Shown one piece after another: positions 18,924 through 28,046 of a stretch of 64,000 bases of DNA. The stretch comes from CAVORD01 sp963698535 (GTDB lineage: Bacteria; Bacteroidota; Bacteroidia; Bacteroidales; VadinHA17): NCBI GenBank assembly GCA_963698535.1, contig CAVORD010000002.1, forward strand, positions 124,001 through 188,000. Direction: 5' to 3'. The stretch's first letter is position 1. Every line of letters begins with the position of its first letter. Position numbers and translations under genes: made by a program. The notes beneath the pieces are model-generated. The model was not told the DNA's origin. It saw only the letters and a list, made by a program, of their open reading frames with translations, and made no database searches.

Positions 18924-19961
18924 CTACAATTTTTTTCGGGATCTCATAACTATTCCTGTGAATACGAATATTATAAAACCGGCCGTTACTATCCACGCCC
19001 ATCTGTTCGGCACTACCGATTCGGACCACATCACATATGGTTCGCACAGATAGTAGTCGTCCTTTACGAACCATCTTAAGCCTTCTTCCTCCGCCTGGTA
19101 ACCGTTTGTTGAGATCAGTTTGCCAGGCATCTCCAGTCCCACAGTGTAGCTTCCGGCAGAGTAAATGGTTTCCAGAATCGATTCTATCTCCACGAAAGAG
19201 CTATCTATCTCTTCCTTATAGTCAATAACGAATTCTTTCCCCAATACCTCTTCCAGTTTCGCAATCTCATCATCATCGGTCTTATCGAGCGAATCGGCCA
19301 GCTGAGAAAGATGATCTCTGAGCAGTGTTGCGGGTGAGTTTTTGTCGGCCTTTATAGCAAGACTATCCATTATGACAATCCACTGATTGACAAGACTCTC
19401 CGTTATCCATTTATCGTATTTGACATCAAGGCTATCCTGAAGACTTTTGTAATAAGTACTATCGGCTCCATCTCCCAGTTTCTCTCTAAGTTCTTCCGGC
19501 ATATAGAATAACTTCAGTTCTTCCGGTGAAAAGTATCCGGAAGGATGGAATCCCTGCAAAACCGGTTCCACAACCTCTTTAAAGGATATCCTTGTCGTGA
19601 ACCACCTGAATGATCGTCCAAATTCACTTCTGCGCGTAAGACCCATATTTTTGTCTTTCCCGTTCTGATAAAGGGCGTTGATCTCATCAACATTTCTAAA
19701 GCCTTTTTGTAAAGTGTATACATATAATGTATCTATTTTATCTTTCTCACTCTCTTCAAAGAGCAGCTCTCTGGTAATACTCCAGGAGGTATCTGCCGGC
19801 ACCCTTATCTGTTCAAAATTCAGAGTGTCCTTCTTTGTGGTGTAGACAATTTTTCTCTGAACGGAGCCATCTCTGGCCACAATATTCACAAGAAGAGTTT
19901 CCGGTTCATCGCATCCCCAAAGGAGGAGCACCATTGCCAACGACAAGACTATTTTTTTCAT
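18924..19961 (-). CDS. Lipoprotein with C-terminal membrane anchor, unknown function
   Basis: A 345-residue protein with a lipobox LLLWGC in the first 20 residues and a second hydrophobic helix at the C-terminus (WIVTAGFIIFVFTGIV) followed by RSRKKL. The body is acidic and largely helical, rich in Asp/Glu/Lys (for example ADSLDKTDDDEIAKLEEV). A lipid anchor at one end and a membrane helix with a positive tail at the other suggest the domain is held at the periplasmic face of the inner membrane. It is the last gene after a sigma factor and its probable membrane anti-sigma partner, so it may be part of that signalling unit. I recognise no family. Confidence 0.65.
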   Translation of the reverse strand: MKKIVLSLAMVLLLWGCDEPETLLVNIVARDGSVQRKIVYTTKKDTLNFEQIRVPADTSWSITRELLFEESEKDKIDTLYVYTLQKGFRNVDEINALYQNGKDKNMGLTRRSEFGRSFRWFTTRISFKEVVEPVLQGFHPSGYFSPEELKLFYMPEELREKLGDGADSTYYKSLQDSLDVKYDKWITESLVNQWIVIMDSLAIKADKNSPATLLRDHLSQLADSLDKTDDDEIAKLEEVLGKEFVIDYKEEIDSSFVEIESILETIYSAGSYTVGLEMPGKLISTNGYQAEEEGLRWFVKDDYYLCEPYVMWSESVVPNRWAWIVTAGFIIFVFTGIVMRSRKKL

Positions 19962-20003
19962 GACATATTTTTTTGTATAAAACATTCCTTATTTCATAGA
20001 GGA

Positions 20004-20540
20004 TCAAAGTTTTACTTTATCACTTCCCTCCCCTGGCCGGGGTATCAATGATTTATTATAGAGCCTTAACAACTCCTTAAATTCCGGTGAAGCTCCGTTC
20101 CCGTTTTTTGCTTCATTCATTAATAGCATCAGGTCTTCCACTGAGATCAGAATACTGTCGGTTCTTACCATGCCCATTGACAGACCGGTCATTACGAGGC
20201 GCGAGGCTCCGTCTCTCCTATTGCTCCCGGCTCTTTCTCCCGACACTGTAACCTTTTTAAGATGAGACTCTATCTGATTTACGCGATCGAGCAACACCAG
20301 TTGCTGGATTATAAAAAATGTTCCCAGAATAATTGCTGCCGTGACCAGCCCCCATCTTGCAATTCTGCTTTCCGCCCAGCTAAACAGAGAGAGTCCTTTT
20401 TGATAATAAATACCGCTTCTTTTTGCTCCGGACCTGAGTATAACGGTAATATTATTTACCCGCTCCTCCTTGTCTCCGGCTTCAGGTTTGGTATTCCGGA
20501 GCCTGCCGACAAGCTTTTTATAATGATCATTATCTTCCAT
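20004..20540 (-). CDS. Single-pass membrane protein, probable anti-sigma factor
   Basis: A 178-residue protein with a short basic cytoplasmic part (about 1-58), one TM segment (about 61-83: WGLVTAAIILGTFFIIQQLV) and an extracytoplasmic region of about 95 residues. It has no zinc-finger anti-sigma (HxxxCxxC) motif. The start overlaps the sigma factor stop in a TGATG arrangement, so the two are translationally coupled. That coupling and the topology suggest an anti-sigma factor, but there is no recognisable domain to confirm it. Confidence 0.6.
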   Translation of the reverse strand: MEDNDHYKKLVGRLRNTKPEAGDKEERVNNITVILRSGAKRSGIYYQKGLSLFSWAESRIARWGLVTAAIILGTFFIIQQLVLLDRVNQIESHLKKVTVSGERAGSNRRDGASRLVMTGLSMGMVRTDSILISVEDLMLLMNEAKNGNGASPEFKELLRLYNKSLIPRPGEGSDKVKL

Positions 20541-21067
20541 CACATATTCCTTTTTAAAATTTCCCTAACCTTGTTTTTTGCAACAGACAGGTTGCTCTTT
20601 ATTCTAAGTTTAGAGTACCCTGTCAGTTTGTTTACTTCATCGTGCGACAACCCTTCGATCTCTATAAGTGAAAATACAACTCTCTGCTTAACAGGCAACT
20701 GACCTGCAATAAGATTAATAAAACCCGCCAGGTCGTTATTGCTGACAACAGTATCACCGCTGCTACCGACAAACTGGTTCATTACCTCAAATCCCTGCTT
20801 GCCATCAAGGTTGATATGATTTCTTTTTTTCCTTTTTCGAAGTTCGTCAACAGAGCAGTTTACGACCACCTTCTTTATCCAGTTCGCAAAATGCCCCATA
20901 TCGTCCCATGATCTGTCGCCACCCAACAGTTTCAGGAAAGACTCCTGCACAATATCTTTTGCCAGTTCATCATCGGCCACGATACGGAATGCCAGTGTAT
21001 ACAGAGAGTCCCAGCACTCATTTATAAGAGAGTGATCTATGTCTCTCAACTCGATCCTGTTTGCCAT
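20540..21067 (-). CDS. ECF-type RNA polymerase sigma factor
   Basis: A 175-residue sigma factor beginning MANRIELRD. Region 2 includes ELAKDIVQESFLKLLGG and HFANWIKKVVVNCSVDELRK. Region 4 includes LPVKQRVVFSLIEIEGLSHD and ending helices LRIKSNLSVAKNKVREIL. The stop codon overlaps the start of a membrane protein that is probably its anti-sigma factor. It lies 82 bases downstream of queG, so it may be read from the suf operon or from its own promoter in that gap. Confidence 0.88.
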   Translation of the reverse strand: MANRIELRDIDHSLINECWDSLYTLAFRIVADDELAKDIVQESFLKLLGGDRSWDDMGHFANWIKKVVVNCSVDELRKRKKRNHINLDGKQGFEVMNQFVGSSGDTVVSNNDLAGFINLIAGQLPVKQRVVFSLIEIEGLSHDEVNKLTGYSKLRIKSNLSVAKNKVREILKRNM

Positions 21068-21148
21068 AAACTTAATTTTGGGAGTCTCTCCCCACATAAT
21101 ATAATACGGCTGTAAAAGGGAAAGGTAAAATGGAGTTATTCTTTTTCG

Positions 21149-22087
21149 TTACCGATCCCGTAGGATTTTAAGATTCCCGAGAACTTTTTCAGCTCCCGCT
21201 CTTTCAATTGCAGTACCTTTTATTACTCTTTCCAGATCATCAGGGGTGAGTCCACTCCACTCCTCAGGTGAATAAAAATTATACTCCCTTTTTTCAAACT
21301 GATCGGTATTTCCAGCAGGGTGCTCACTATTCCAGGGACATACCTCCTGGCAGATATCACAACCGAACAGCCTCTCACCCACCTTATCTGAGAACTCCCC
21401 GGGTATATCCTCGTTGAGCTCTACGGTAAGATATGAAATACATCTTCTTGCGTCTATGGTCCTGTTATCTTTTATTGCTCCTGTAGGACAGGCAGAGATG
21501 CATCTGGTACAATTACCACAATGATCGGTAGCAAAAGGCTTGTCGTAAATTAATTCAATATTAAGTACCAATTCCCCCAGAAAGACGAATGATCCAATTC
21601 CTTTAACGATAAGGAGGCTGTTTTTGCCCTGCCATCCTAACCCTGCTCTTGCAGCCAGGGGCTTCTCCAGGAGAGGTGCTGTATCGACAAAAAAGCGACC
21701 CTCAATGAATGGATACCTCTCTACGACAGCACCCATTATTGCTGACAACTTCTGTCTTATAACATTATGATAATCATCTCCATAAGCATATCTGGAGATT
21801 ATGGGCTGTCCCTCCTCCAGGTGATCTGCCGGCGCATAGTAGTTAAGGGCACATACAACCACTGATTTTGCTCCTGGCACCAGTATCGAAGGGTCTGTTC
21901 TCTTTTCAAAATTATTGGATAGATAGCTCAGTTGGCCATGATAGTCCTTCCCGAGCCAATCCCTGAAAATATTTGATTCCGGTCCCAGTGTTGCGGCCGG
22001 GGTTATACCGCACCTGTCGAACCCACTTAAAGCAGCCTGCTCTTTTATGAAAGCCGTTACTTCTGAAGGAGTTGATTGTCCGGTCAT
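21149..22087 (-). CDS. queG: Epoxyqueuosine reductase
   Basis: Catalyses the last step of queuosine synthesis, reducing epoxyqueuosine to queuosine in tRNA, using cobalamin and two [4Fe-4S] clusters. It has the ferredoxin-type cluster motifs CGNCTRCISACPTGAI and CDICQEVCPW, the family sequence VVCALNYYAP, and ARAGLGWQGKNSLLI. ATG 22087 gives about 312 residues, the normal length, and avoids overlap with the upstream gene. It is the last gene of the suf operon, which fits its iron-sulfur requirement. Confidence 0.93.
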   Translation of the reverse strand: MTGQSTPSEVTAFIKEQAALSGFDRCGITPAATLGPESNIFRDWLGKDYHGQLSYLSNNFEKRTDPSILVPGAKSVVVCALNYYAPADHLEEGQPIISRYAYGDDYHNVIRQKLSAIMGAVVERYPFIEGRFFVDTAPLLEKPLAARAGLGWQGKNSLLIVKGIGSFVFLGELVLNIELIYDKPFATDHCGNCTRCISACPTGAIKDNRTIDARRCISYLTVELNEDIPGEFSDKVGERLFGCDICQEVCPWNSEHPAGNTDQFEKREYNFYSPEEWSGLTPDDLERVIKGTAIERAGAEKVLGNLKILRDR

Positions 22088-22106
22088 CTCTTTTACAATG
22101 AACAGG

Positions 22107-22427
22107 TTACAAGAATCCGAGGTCAAGTTTAGCCTCTTCGCTTAACATGCTCTTATCCCATGTGGGTGTGAAGGTAAGCTTCAGATCGCATTCCTTTACA
22201 CCTTTTGTCCCTTCCACCTTATACTTCACCTCCTCAAGGAGCTGATCGGCCATGGGACAGTTAGGGGCAGTAAGGGTCATGGTGATATGGGCCACTGACT
22301 CCTCGTCAACAGTTACTTCATAAATAAGGCCCAGGTCCCATATATTGACAGGTATCTCCGGATCGAATATACTTTTAAGAACGCCCACCAAACGGGCTTC
22401 TGTTTCCTGAATACTACTTTCTCCCAT
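22107..22427 (-). CDS. DUF59/MIP18-type iron-sulfur assembly factor (SufT-like)
   Basis: A 106-residue protein of the metal-sulfur cluster biosynthetic group (DUF59). It has the conserved FDPEIPVNIWDLGLIYEV, MTLTAPNCPMADQL with the reactive Cys, and KLTFTPTWDKSML. SufT/MIP18 proteins help mature or deliver clusters to a subset of Fe-S proteins. Its place in the suf operon supports that job. It starts 8 bases after sufE. Confidence 0.88.
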   Translation of the reverse strand: MGESSIQETEARLVGVLKSIFDPEIPVNIWDLGLIYEVTVDEESVAHITMTLTAPNCPMADQLLEEVKYKVEGTKGVKECDLKLTFTPTWDKSMLSEEAKLDLGFL

Positions 22428-22435
22428 TTCTTATT

Positions 22436-22861
22436 CTATAAATTCATTTTTGCCTTGTACGCCAGAGCATACAATTTCATCTGTTTAACCATCGAGAGCA
22501 GGCCGTTTGACCTTGTGGGCGACAGGTTCTGTCTTAACCCTATCTTCTCAATAAAATAGAGGTCAGCATCGAGTATCTCGGCCGGCGTATGTCCGGAAAG
22601 TACTCTTATGAGAAGAGCTACTATCCCCTTTGTTATAATAGCATCACTGTCGGCGGTGAAGGTTATCTTCTCCCCGTCGAAGTGAGGGGAGAGCCATACT
22701 CTGCTCTGGCATCCTTCGATGAGATAATCCTTTTTCTTCAGATCCTGATCAATCGCGGGAACTCCTTTGCCAATATCTATCAGGTATGAATATTTGTCCA
22801 TCCAGTCGTCAAAAACTGCAAACTCGGAAATAATCTCTTCCTGTATCTCGTTTATTGTCAT
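22436..22861 (-). CDS. sufE: SufE family cysteine desulfurase activator
   Basis: A 141-residue sulfur acceptor for SufS. The persulfide-carrying cysteine is in the conserved LIEGCQSRVWL segment (near residue 50), and DSDAIITKGIVALLIRVLSG is the family core. SufE takes sulfur from SufS and passes it to the SufBCD scaffold. It follows sufS by 5 bases. The gene is intact and of normal length. Confidence 0.93.
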   Translation of the reverse strand: MTINEIQEEIISEFAVFDDWMDKYSYLIDIGKGVPAIDQDLKKKDYLIEGCQSRVWLSPHFDGEKITFTADSDAIITKGIVALLIRVLSGHTPAEILDADLYFIEKIGLRQNLSPTRSNGLLSMVKQMKLYALAYKAKMNL

Positions 22862-22866
22862 GCCTA

Positions 22867-24085
22867 TTAATTGAACATCTCTGTTATTTTCACTATTCCG
22901 GCTTTAAGAGAATCTATCTCTTCCGGGGTATTGTAGAAGCAGAGCGAAGCCCTTATTGTACCATCCACACCGAACCTGTCCATTATGGGTTGTGCGCAAT
23001 GTATTCCTGTTCTTACAGCAATACCCATCTTGTCGAGTATCATTCCGGCATCAAACTGATGGATTCCCTCCAGAGTAAATGAAACTGTTGCTATTTTATC
23101 CTTAGCTGTTCCAATTATCTTTAATCCCGGGTATCGAACTCAGTTCAGAAGTCAATTTCTGAAGAAGCATCGCCTCACGCTCCCTGATAGCATCAAATCC
23201 AATGGATCCCAGATAATCCAGTGCTGCTGCCAGGCCAATTGCACCTGAAATATTTGTTGTCCCTGCCTCAAATTTGAAGGGCAGGACATTATAAGTTGTA
23301 CCCTTGAAGCTCACTTTGTCGACCATATCACCACCACCCATCCATGGGGGCATTTCATCCAGCAGGCTCTTCCGTCCGTAGAAGACACCTATCCCGGTTG
23401 GTCCGTATATTTTATGTCCCGAGAAGGAATAAAAATCACAGCCTGTTTCCCGAACATCTGTAATGCCATGCTGTATTCCCTGTGCACCGTCAAGATGAAC
23501 CGGTATACCCCTTTCATGAGCTGCCTCAACAATTCTCTTTACCGGAAGAATTGTTCCAAGTGCATTTGATACATGGGCCATACTTACGATCCTGGTCCTT
23601 TCGGTCAGCAGCCGGACATACTCCTCAAAGATGATCTCTCCATTATCATCAACCGGAACTACCACCAGCTTAGCACCCTTCCTCTCACACAACATTTGCC
23701 ATGGGACTATATTGGCATGGTGTTCAAGCTCACTCACAACTATCTCGTCGCTCGCACCGATAAACTTTTCACCAAACGACCATGCAAGCATGTTAATGGA
23801 TGCTGTTGTTCCGGAGGTGAATATTATCTCTTCCGTAAACTCAGCATTAATAAAGCTTCTTACCTTTTTCCTGGCATTTTCGTAGGCTTCGCTGGCCTTA
23901 TCGGACAGGAAATGGACCGCCCTGTGGATATTCGCATTATACTCATTATGAACTGCAATTATTGCATCGGTTACCGCCTGGGGCTTATGAGTTGTGGCCC
24001 CGTTATCAAAGTATATCAGCGGTTTCCCGTAAACTGTTCGGGCAAGTATTGGAAAATCGTCTCTGATCTTATTAAAATCAGCCAT
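22867..24085 (-). CDS. sufS: Cysteine desulfurase SufS, frame broken by one extra base near 23102-23125
   Basis: PLP enzyme that removes sulfur from cysteine for cluster assembly. The upstream frame has DFPILARTVYGKPLIYFDNG, the PLP lysine in FYSFSGHKIYGPTG, and runs to SSIPGIKDNWNS and a stop at 23102. The other frame continues with IGTAKDKIATVSFTLEG, the catalytic cysteine loop VRTGIHCAQP, and stops at 22867. Removing one G in ATTAAAGATAATT gives PGIKIIGTAKDK and a 405-residue protein, the standard SufS length. With the active-site cysteine lying after the break, the uncorrected product would be inactive; I read it as a sequence error. It sits between sufD and sufE. Confidence 0.93.
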
Positions 24086-24100
24086 GGTATTAGATGAGTT

Positions 24101-25459
24101 TTAACTGCATTTGATAGTACAACTGGCGCATCGGGATAGCTCTCCCTGCAGTCGTTGCATCACAAGGTTGTCCATCCTCTCCTGCAGCGCCTTGATACGT
24201 ATTGTCTGAATTACCTCATGGGCAAATCCGAACATCAGCATAAGCCGGGCTTCACGCTCGTCTATACCCCTCGACCGGAGGTAAAAGAGAGCATTGTCAT
24301 CCAGCTGGCCCACCGTTGCTCCATGACTGCACTTAACATCGTCGGCAAATATTTCAAGCTGAGGCTTGGAATCCATTTTGGCATCATCGGTGAGAAGGAT
24401 ACTGTTATTACTCTGGTAAGCCAGTGTTTTCTGCGCTCCCTCCTTTACCAGGATCCTTCCGTTGAAAGCTCCGGTTGCCATATCGTCGAGTACTCCTTTG
24501 AACAACTGGTTACTTCTGCAGTTCGGTGCATGATGTATCACATTCACGTAATTGTCAACATGCTGGAACTTATCAGCAAGATAAAGTCCTAGACTGTTAC
24601 ATTCCGCATTCTCTCCCATAAGAAAATGGTGAGTACTGTTTCTTACAAGCCCGCCATGAAGGGTTATATTATTGGATGAAGCTACACTGTCTCTCTCCTG
24701 ATGGATAAAAGTGTGAGTAAGCTTGCCTGCATTATTGTGTTCATTCTGAACCCTTATTATCTCAAACCTGGCATTCTTTCCAACATAAACCTCAGTAACA
24801 GCATTTGTAAGGAACTTCTGCGGGGAAAGAGTATGATCACAAATAATAAGGGTAACATCTGCGCCATCCTCAACAACAATAAGGTTCCTGTGCTGAACAA
24901 AAATATCCTCGGTTGAATGAACAAGATTTACTACCTGAATAGGTTTTTCAGGCTTGGTGTTCTTTGGAATAAGCATAAAGACACCATCGCTTGCCATTCC
25001 TGTATTAAGGCTCACCAGACTATCGTCGGACTGAGAAGCATAGCGATTATAATGTGACTCTACTTCCTTCGGAAATTTTTTGGCTGCTTCGTTGATGCTG
25101 CCAACCCAAATGCCGCCGTTTATCTGTTTAAGACCACTTTCGAGCGTGGGATAGAATCCGTTAAGCAGCACGAGGCCATGGGCATCGAGCTCTTCCACAT
25201 CGCACCTGAACTCTTCTGCCACCGAGAAGTCGGCTGTCTCTGGCAGGAAATATCCTTTGTATTCTGATTTGAAAAAAGAGTCGAGATTAGTATAGCGGTA
25301 TGCTTCATTCTTTCTTGTTGGCACACCGGCAAGAATGAATTTTTTCATCGCCTCCTCCCGGAATGTATTAAAGAATGGTGCCGATCCCTCGTTAATCCTT
25401 TTGAGATTATCGTGGTATATTGCCTCAAAACCTGCGGTTGTACCGTTCATCTTACTCAT
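24101..25459 (-). CDS. sufD: Fe-S cluster assembly protein SufD
   Basis: A 452-residue scaffold subunit that pairs with SufB in the SufBC2D complex. It has the N-terminal helical part (AMKKFILAGVPTRKNEAYRYTNL) and the beta-helix core with NSILLTDDAKMDSKPQLEIFA and the conserved His in DDVKCSHGATVGQLD. The C-terminus ends in a Cys pair (SRCASCTIKCS), seen in several Bacteroidota SufD proteins. Its start overlaps the sufC stop by 8 bases. Confidence 0.94.
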   Translation of the reverse strand: MSKMNGTTAGFEAIYHDNLKRINEGSAPFFNTFREEAMKKFILAGVPTRKNEAYRYTNLDSFFKSEYKGYFLPETADFSVAEEFRCDVEELDAHGLVLLNGFYPTLESGLKQINGGIWVGSINEAAKKFPKEVESHYNRYASQSDDSLVSLNTGMASDGVFMLIPKNTKPEKPIQVVNLVHSTEDIFVQHRNLIVVEDGADVTLIICDHTLSPQKFLTNAVTEVYVGKNARFEIIRVQNEHNNAGKLTHTFIHQERDSVASSNNITLHGGLVRNSTHHFLMGENAECNSLGLYLADKFQHVDNYVNVIHHAPNCRSNQLFKGVLDDMATGAFNGRILVKEGAQKTLAYQSNNSILLTDDAKMDSKPQLEIFADDVKCSHGATVGQLDDNALFYLRSRGIDEREARLMLMFGFAHEVIQTIRIKALQERMDNLVMQRLQGELSRCASCTIKCS

Positions 25460-26228
25460 TATTTACTGCTTCCTCAACCTCTTTCTTTATCCAGTCGTAT
25501 CCATGCTTTTCCAGTTCCATAGCAAGCTCTTTACCAGCGGTTTTAACTATCTGTCCGTTGTACAATACATGTACCACGTCGGGAACAATATAATCCAGAA
25601 GCCTCTGATAATGAGTTATAACAACCACTGAGGTATCCGGTCTTTTAAGCTTATTAACACCATTGGCCACTATCTTCAGGGCGTCGATATCCAGTCCTGA
25701 ATCTGTTTCGTCAAGTACTGAAAGGGTGGGTTCTAGCAGTGCCATCTGAAAGATCTCGTTCCTCTTCTTTTCTCCGCCTGAGAAACCTTCATTCACACTT
25801 CTGTTGGTAAGAGCCGAATCGATCTCAACCAGCTCCTTTTTCTCCCTCATGAGTTTCAGAAATTCTGAAGCCGTTAACGGATCAAGGCCTTTGTATTTAC
25901 GATGTTCATTAACAGCGGTTTTCATGAAATTGACCATGCTCACACCCGGTATCTCAATAGGGTACTGAAATCCCAGGAATATGCCTTCGCGCGATCTGTT
26001 CTCAGGGGCCATATCGAGAAGATCCTTCCCTTTGTAAATAACCTCTCCGGCTGTAACTTCCACATATTCCCTCCCTGCGAGAACTGATGCCAGGGTACTT
26101 TTCCCGGATCCGTTAGGACCCATAATTGCATGTACCTCACCTGCTTTTATTTCAAGGTTTATCCCCTTTAAAATCTCCCTGCCCTCAATGTTTGCATGCA
26201 GGTTTTTTATCTTTAATATGGTTTCCAT
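25452..26228 (-). CDS. sufC: Fe-S cluster assembly ATPase SufC
   Basis: A 258-residue ABC-type ATPase of the SufBCD scaffold. It has Walker A GPNGSGKST, the ABC signature in NEGFSGGEKKRNEIF, Walker B LSVLDETDSGLD and the switch His in VVITHYQRLLDY. The signature helix with GGEKKR and the DETDSGLD block are specific to SufC rather than exporters. Part of the sufBCDSE operon. Confidence 0.96.
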   Translation of the reverse strand: METILKIKNLHANIEGREILKGINLEIKAGEVHAIMGPNGSGKSTLASVLAGREYVEVTAGEVIYKGKDLLDMAPENRSREGIFLGFQYPIEIPGVSMVNFMKTAVNEHRKYKGLDPLTASEFLKLMREKKELVEIDSALTNRSVNEGFSGGEKKRNEIFQMALLEPTLSVLDETDSGLDIDALKIVANGVNKLKRPDTSVVVITHYQRLLDYIVPDVVHVLYNGQIVKTAGKELAMELEKHGYDWIKKEVEEAVNNE

Positions 26229-26275
26229 TTATCTATTTAATCTTATGAATCTTACAATCTGATAATCCTATAAAT

Positions 26276-27721
26276 CTACCCAACACTTCCTTCAAGGCTT
26301 ATGGCCAGGAGTTTTTGGGCTTCAACAGCAAACTCCATCGGCAGTTTATTAAGTACTTCACGGGCATAGCCATTGACAATAAGTCCTATTGCATCCTCGG
26401 TGGATATCCCCCTCTGGTTACAATAGAATATCTGGTCTTCTCCTATTCGTGATGTAGTAGCTTCGTGTTCAACAATAGCCGACCTGTTGTCAACCTCAAG
26501 GTATGGGAATGTATGAGCCCCGCACATGTCGCCAAGAAGAAGCGAATCGCACTGTGAGAAGTTCCTTGCATTCTCTGCTTTCCTCAGTACTTTAACCAGT
26601 CCCCTGTAGCTGTTCTGACTCTTACCGGCTGATATACCTTTTGAAACGATGGTACTCTTTGTATTCTTTCCAATATGGATCATTTTAGTCCCTGTATCGG
26701 CCTGCTGGTAGTTATTTGTTACTGCCACCGAATAAAACTCACCCACCGAGTTATCACCACGGAGGATACATGAGGGATACTTCCATGTTATTGCCGATCC
26801 GGTTTCCACCTGTGTCCAGCTTATTTTTGAGTTTTCACCTTTGCAGATGCCTCTCTTGGTAACGAAATTATAGATGCCACCCTTCCCGTTCTTATCACCG
26901 GGGTACCAGTTCTGCACTGTTGAGTACTTAACTTCGGCATCCTTCTGGGCCACAATCTCTACAACGGCAGCATGTAACTGGTTCTCATCTCTCATCGGAG
27001 CTGTACATCCCTCAAGGTAGCTCACATAGCTCTCCTCATCGGCCACGAGCAATGTGCGCTCAAACTGACCTGTATTGGCGGCATTAATCCTGAAGTAGGT
27101 AGATAGCTCCATGGGGCACCGTATACCCTTTGGTATGTAGCAAAAGGAACCGTCGCTGAAAACCGCGGAATTGAGAGCCGCAAAGTAGTTATCGGTATAT
27201 GGTACAACAGACCCCAGATATTTCCTTACAAGATCGGGAAACTCCTTTACTGCTTCCGAGAAGGAGCAGAATATGATTCCCATCTCAGCAAGTGTTTCAC
27301 GGAAGGTAGTCTTTACCGAGACGCTGTCAATTACGGCATCTACAGCAACACCTGTTAATCTTTTCTGCTCGTCGAGCGATATACCCAGCTTCTCAAAGGT
27401 CTTCCTCAGTTCAGGGTCAATTTCATCAAGGCTGCCAGGGGAAACTTTCTGTTTAGGTGCGGAATAGTAGATAATATCCTGATATCTGATCTCAGGGATC
27501 TTAAGATTAGCCCATTCTGGCATTTTCATCGTGAGCCAGTGGCGATATGATTTAAGCCGGAACTCAAGCAACCATTCCGGCTCCCCCTTGAAGGATGATA
27601 TCATCCTTACAACATCTTCACTGAGTCCTTTAGGGATTGTGTCGGTCTCAAATTCCGAAAAAAACCCGTACTTATACTCACCTGAAGTTACTTCGTCTAT
27701 AATTTTATCTTGCTCTTTCAC
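26276..27721 (-). CDS. sufB: Fe-S cluster assembly protein SufB
   Basis: A 481-residue core subunit of the SufBCD scaffold. It contains the family sequence FSDGSFCYIPKGIRCPMELS, the beta-helix part with SKISWTQVETGSAITWKYPS, and the late conserved CDSLLLGDMCGAHTFPYLEV and EHEATTSRIGEDQIFYC. The start is GTG at 27721; the next in-frame ATG is about 40 codons in and would remove conserved sequence. First gene of the sufBCDSE-DUF59-queG operon. Confidence 0.95.
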   Translation of the reverse strand: MKEQDKIIDEVTSGEYKYGFFSEFETDTIPKGLSEDVVRMISSFKGEPEWLLEFRLKSYRHWLTMKMPEWANLKIPEIRYQDIIYYSAPKQKVSPGSLDEIDPELRKTFEKLGISLDEQKRLTGVAVDAVIDSVSVKTTFRETLAEMGIIFCSFSEAVKEFPDLVRKYLGSVVPYTDNYFAALNSAVFSDGSFCYIPKGIRCPMELSTYFRINAANTGQFERTLLVADEESYVSYLEGCTAPMRDENQLHAAVVEIVAQKDAEVKYSTVQNWYPGDKNGKGGIYNFVTKRGICKGENSKISWTQVETGSAITWKYPSCILRGDNSVGEFYSVAVTNNYQQADTGTKMIHIGKNTKSTIVSKGISAGKSQNSYRGLVKVLRKAENARNFSQCDSLLLGDMCGAHTFPYLEVDNRSAIVEHEATTSRIGEDQIFYCNQRGISTEDAIGLIVNGYAREVLNKLPMEFAVEAQKLLAISLEGSVG

Positions 27722-28046
27722 CTATCTTATGTCTTAACCTTTCTAATAAAACACACGGACCTTAATATTGTTACCGGAAATCGTCGATTTATTGCACTAT
27801 CTCTAAATATCTGACTCTTTCATGATACCCCTGTACAGTAAATACCTGCAATGGGCTTTTATTTTGGAATTAATCTAAATAAACAGTGCAAAAATAAGAA
27901 AAGAGGTTGTTATAAGGAAAAGAAATATGAGTAAAGATTAAAGATAATAGATTGAAAACTGATGATCCCGGCCTGGCAGCACAAGTGTGAAGGCCCCATA
28001 GGTTATCGGGGCAACAGTTCTAGACCAACTGATACCAAGGCGTTGG
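27722..28046 (-). other. Intergenic region with the suf promoter and weak hairpins
   Basis: About 325 bases without a gene between sufB and the next minus-strand gene. A -7 box TATTTTTG reads on the minus strand at 27889-27896, about 160 bases before sufB, but no clear -33 element is seen. Near 27993-28012 is an imperfect GCCCC...GGGGC hairpin, and GACCAAC/GTTGGTC (28023-28029 with 28042-28048) overlaps the upstream gene's stop; either could end upstream transcription, though neither has a T tract. No Fur or IscR box is recognisable by eye. Confidence 0.4.
27889..27896 (-). promoter_or_regulatory. Candidate -7 box for the suf operon
   Basis: TATTTTTG on the minus strand matches TAnnTTTG. The expected -33 TTTG is not evident, so this is tentative. 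Confidence 0.35.
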
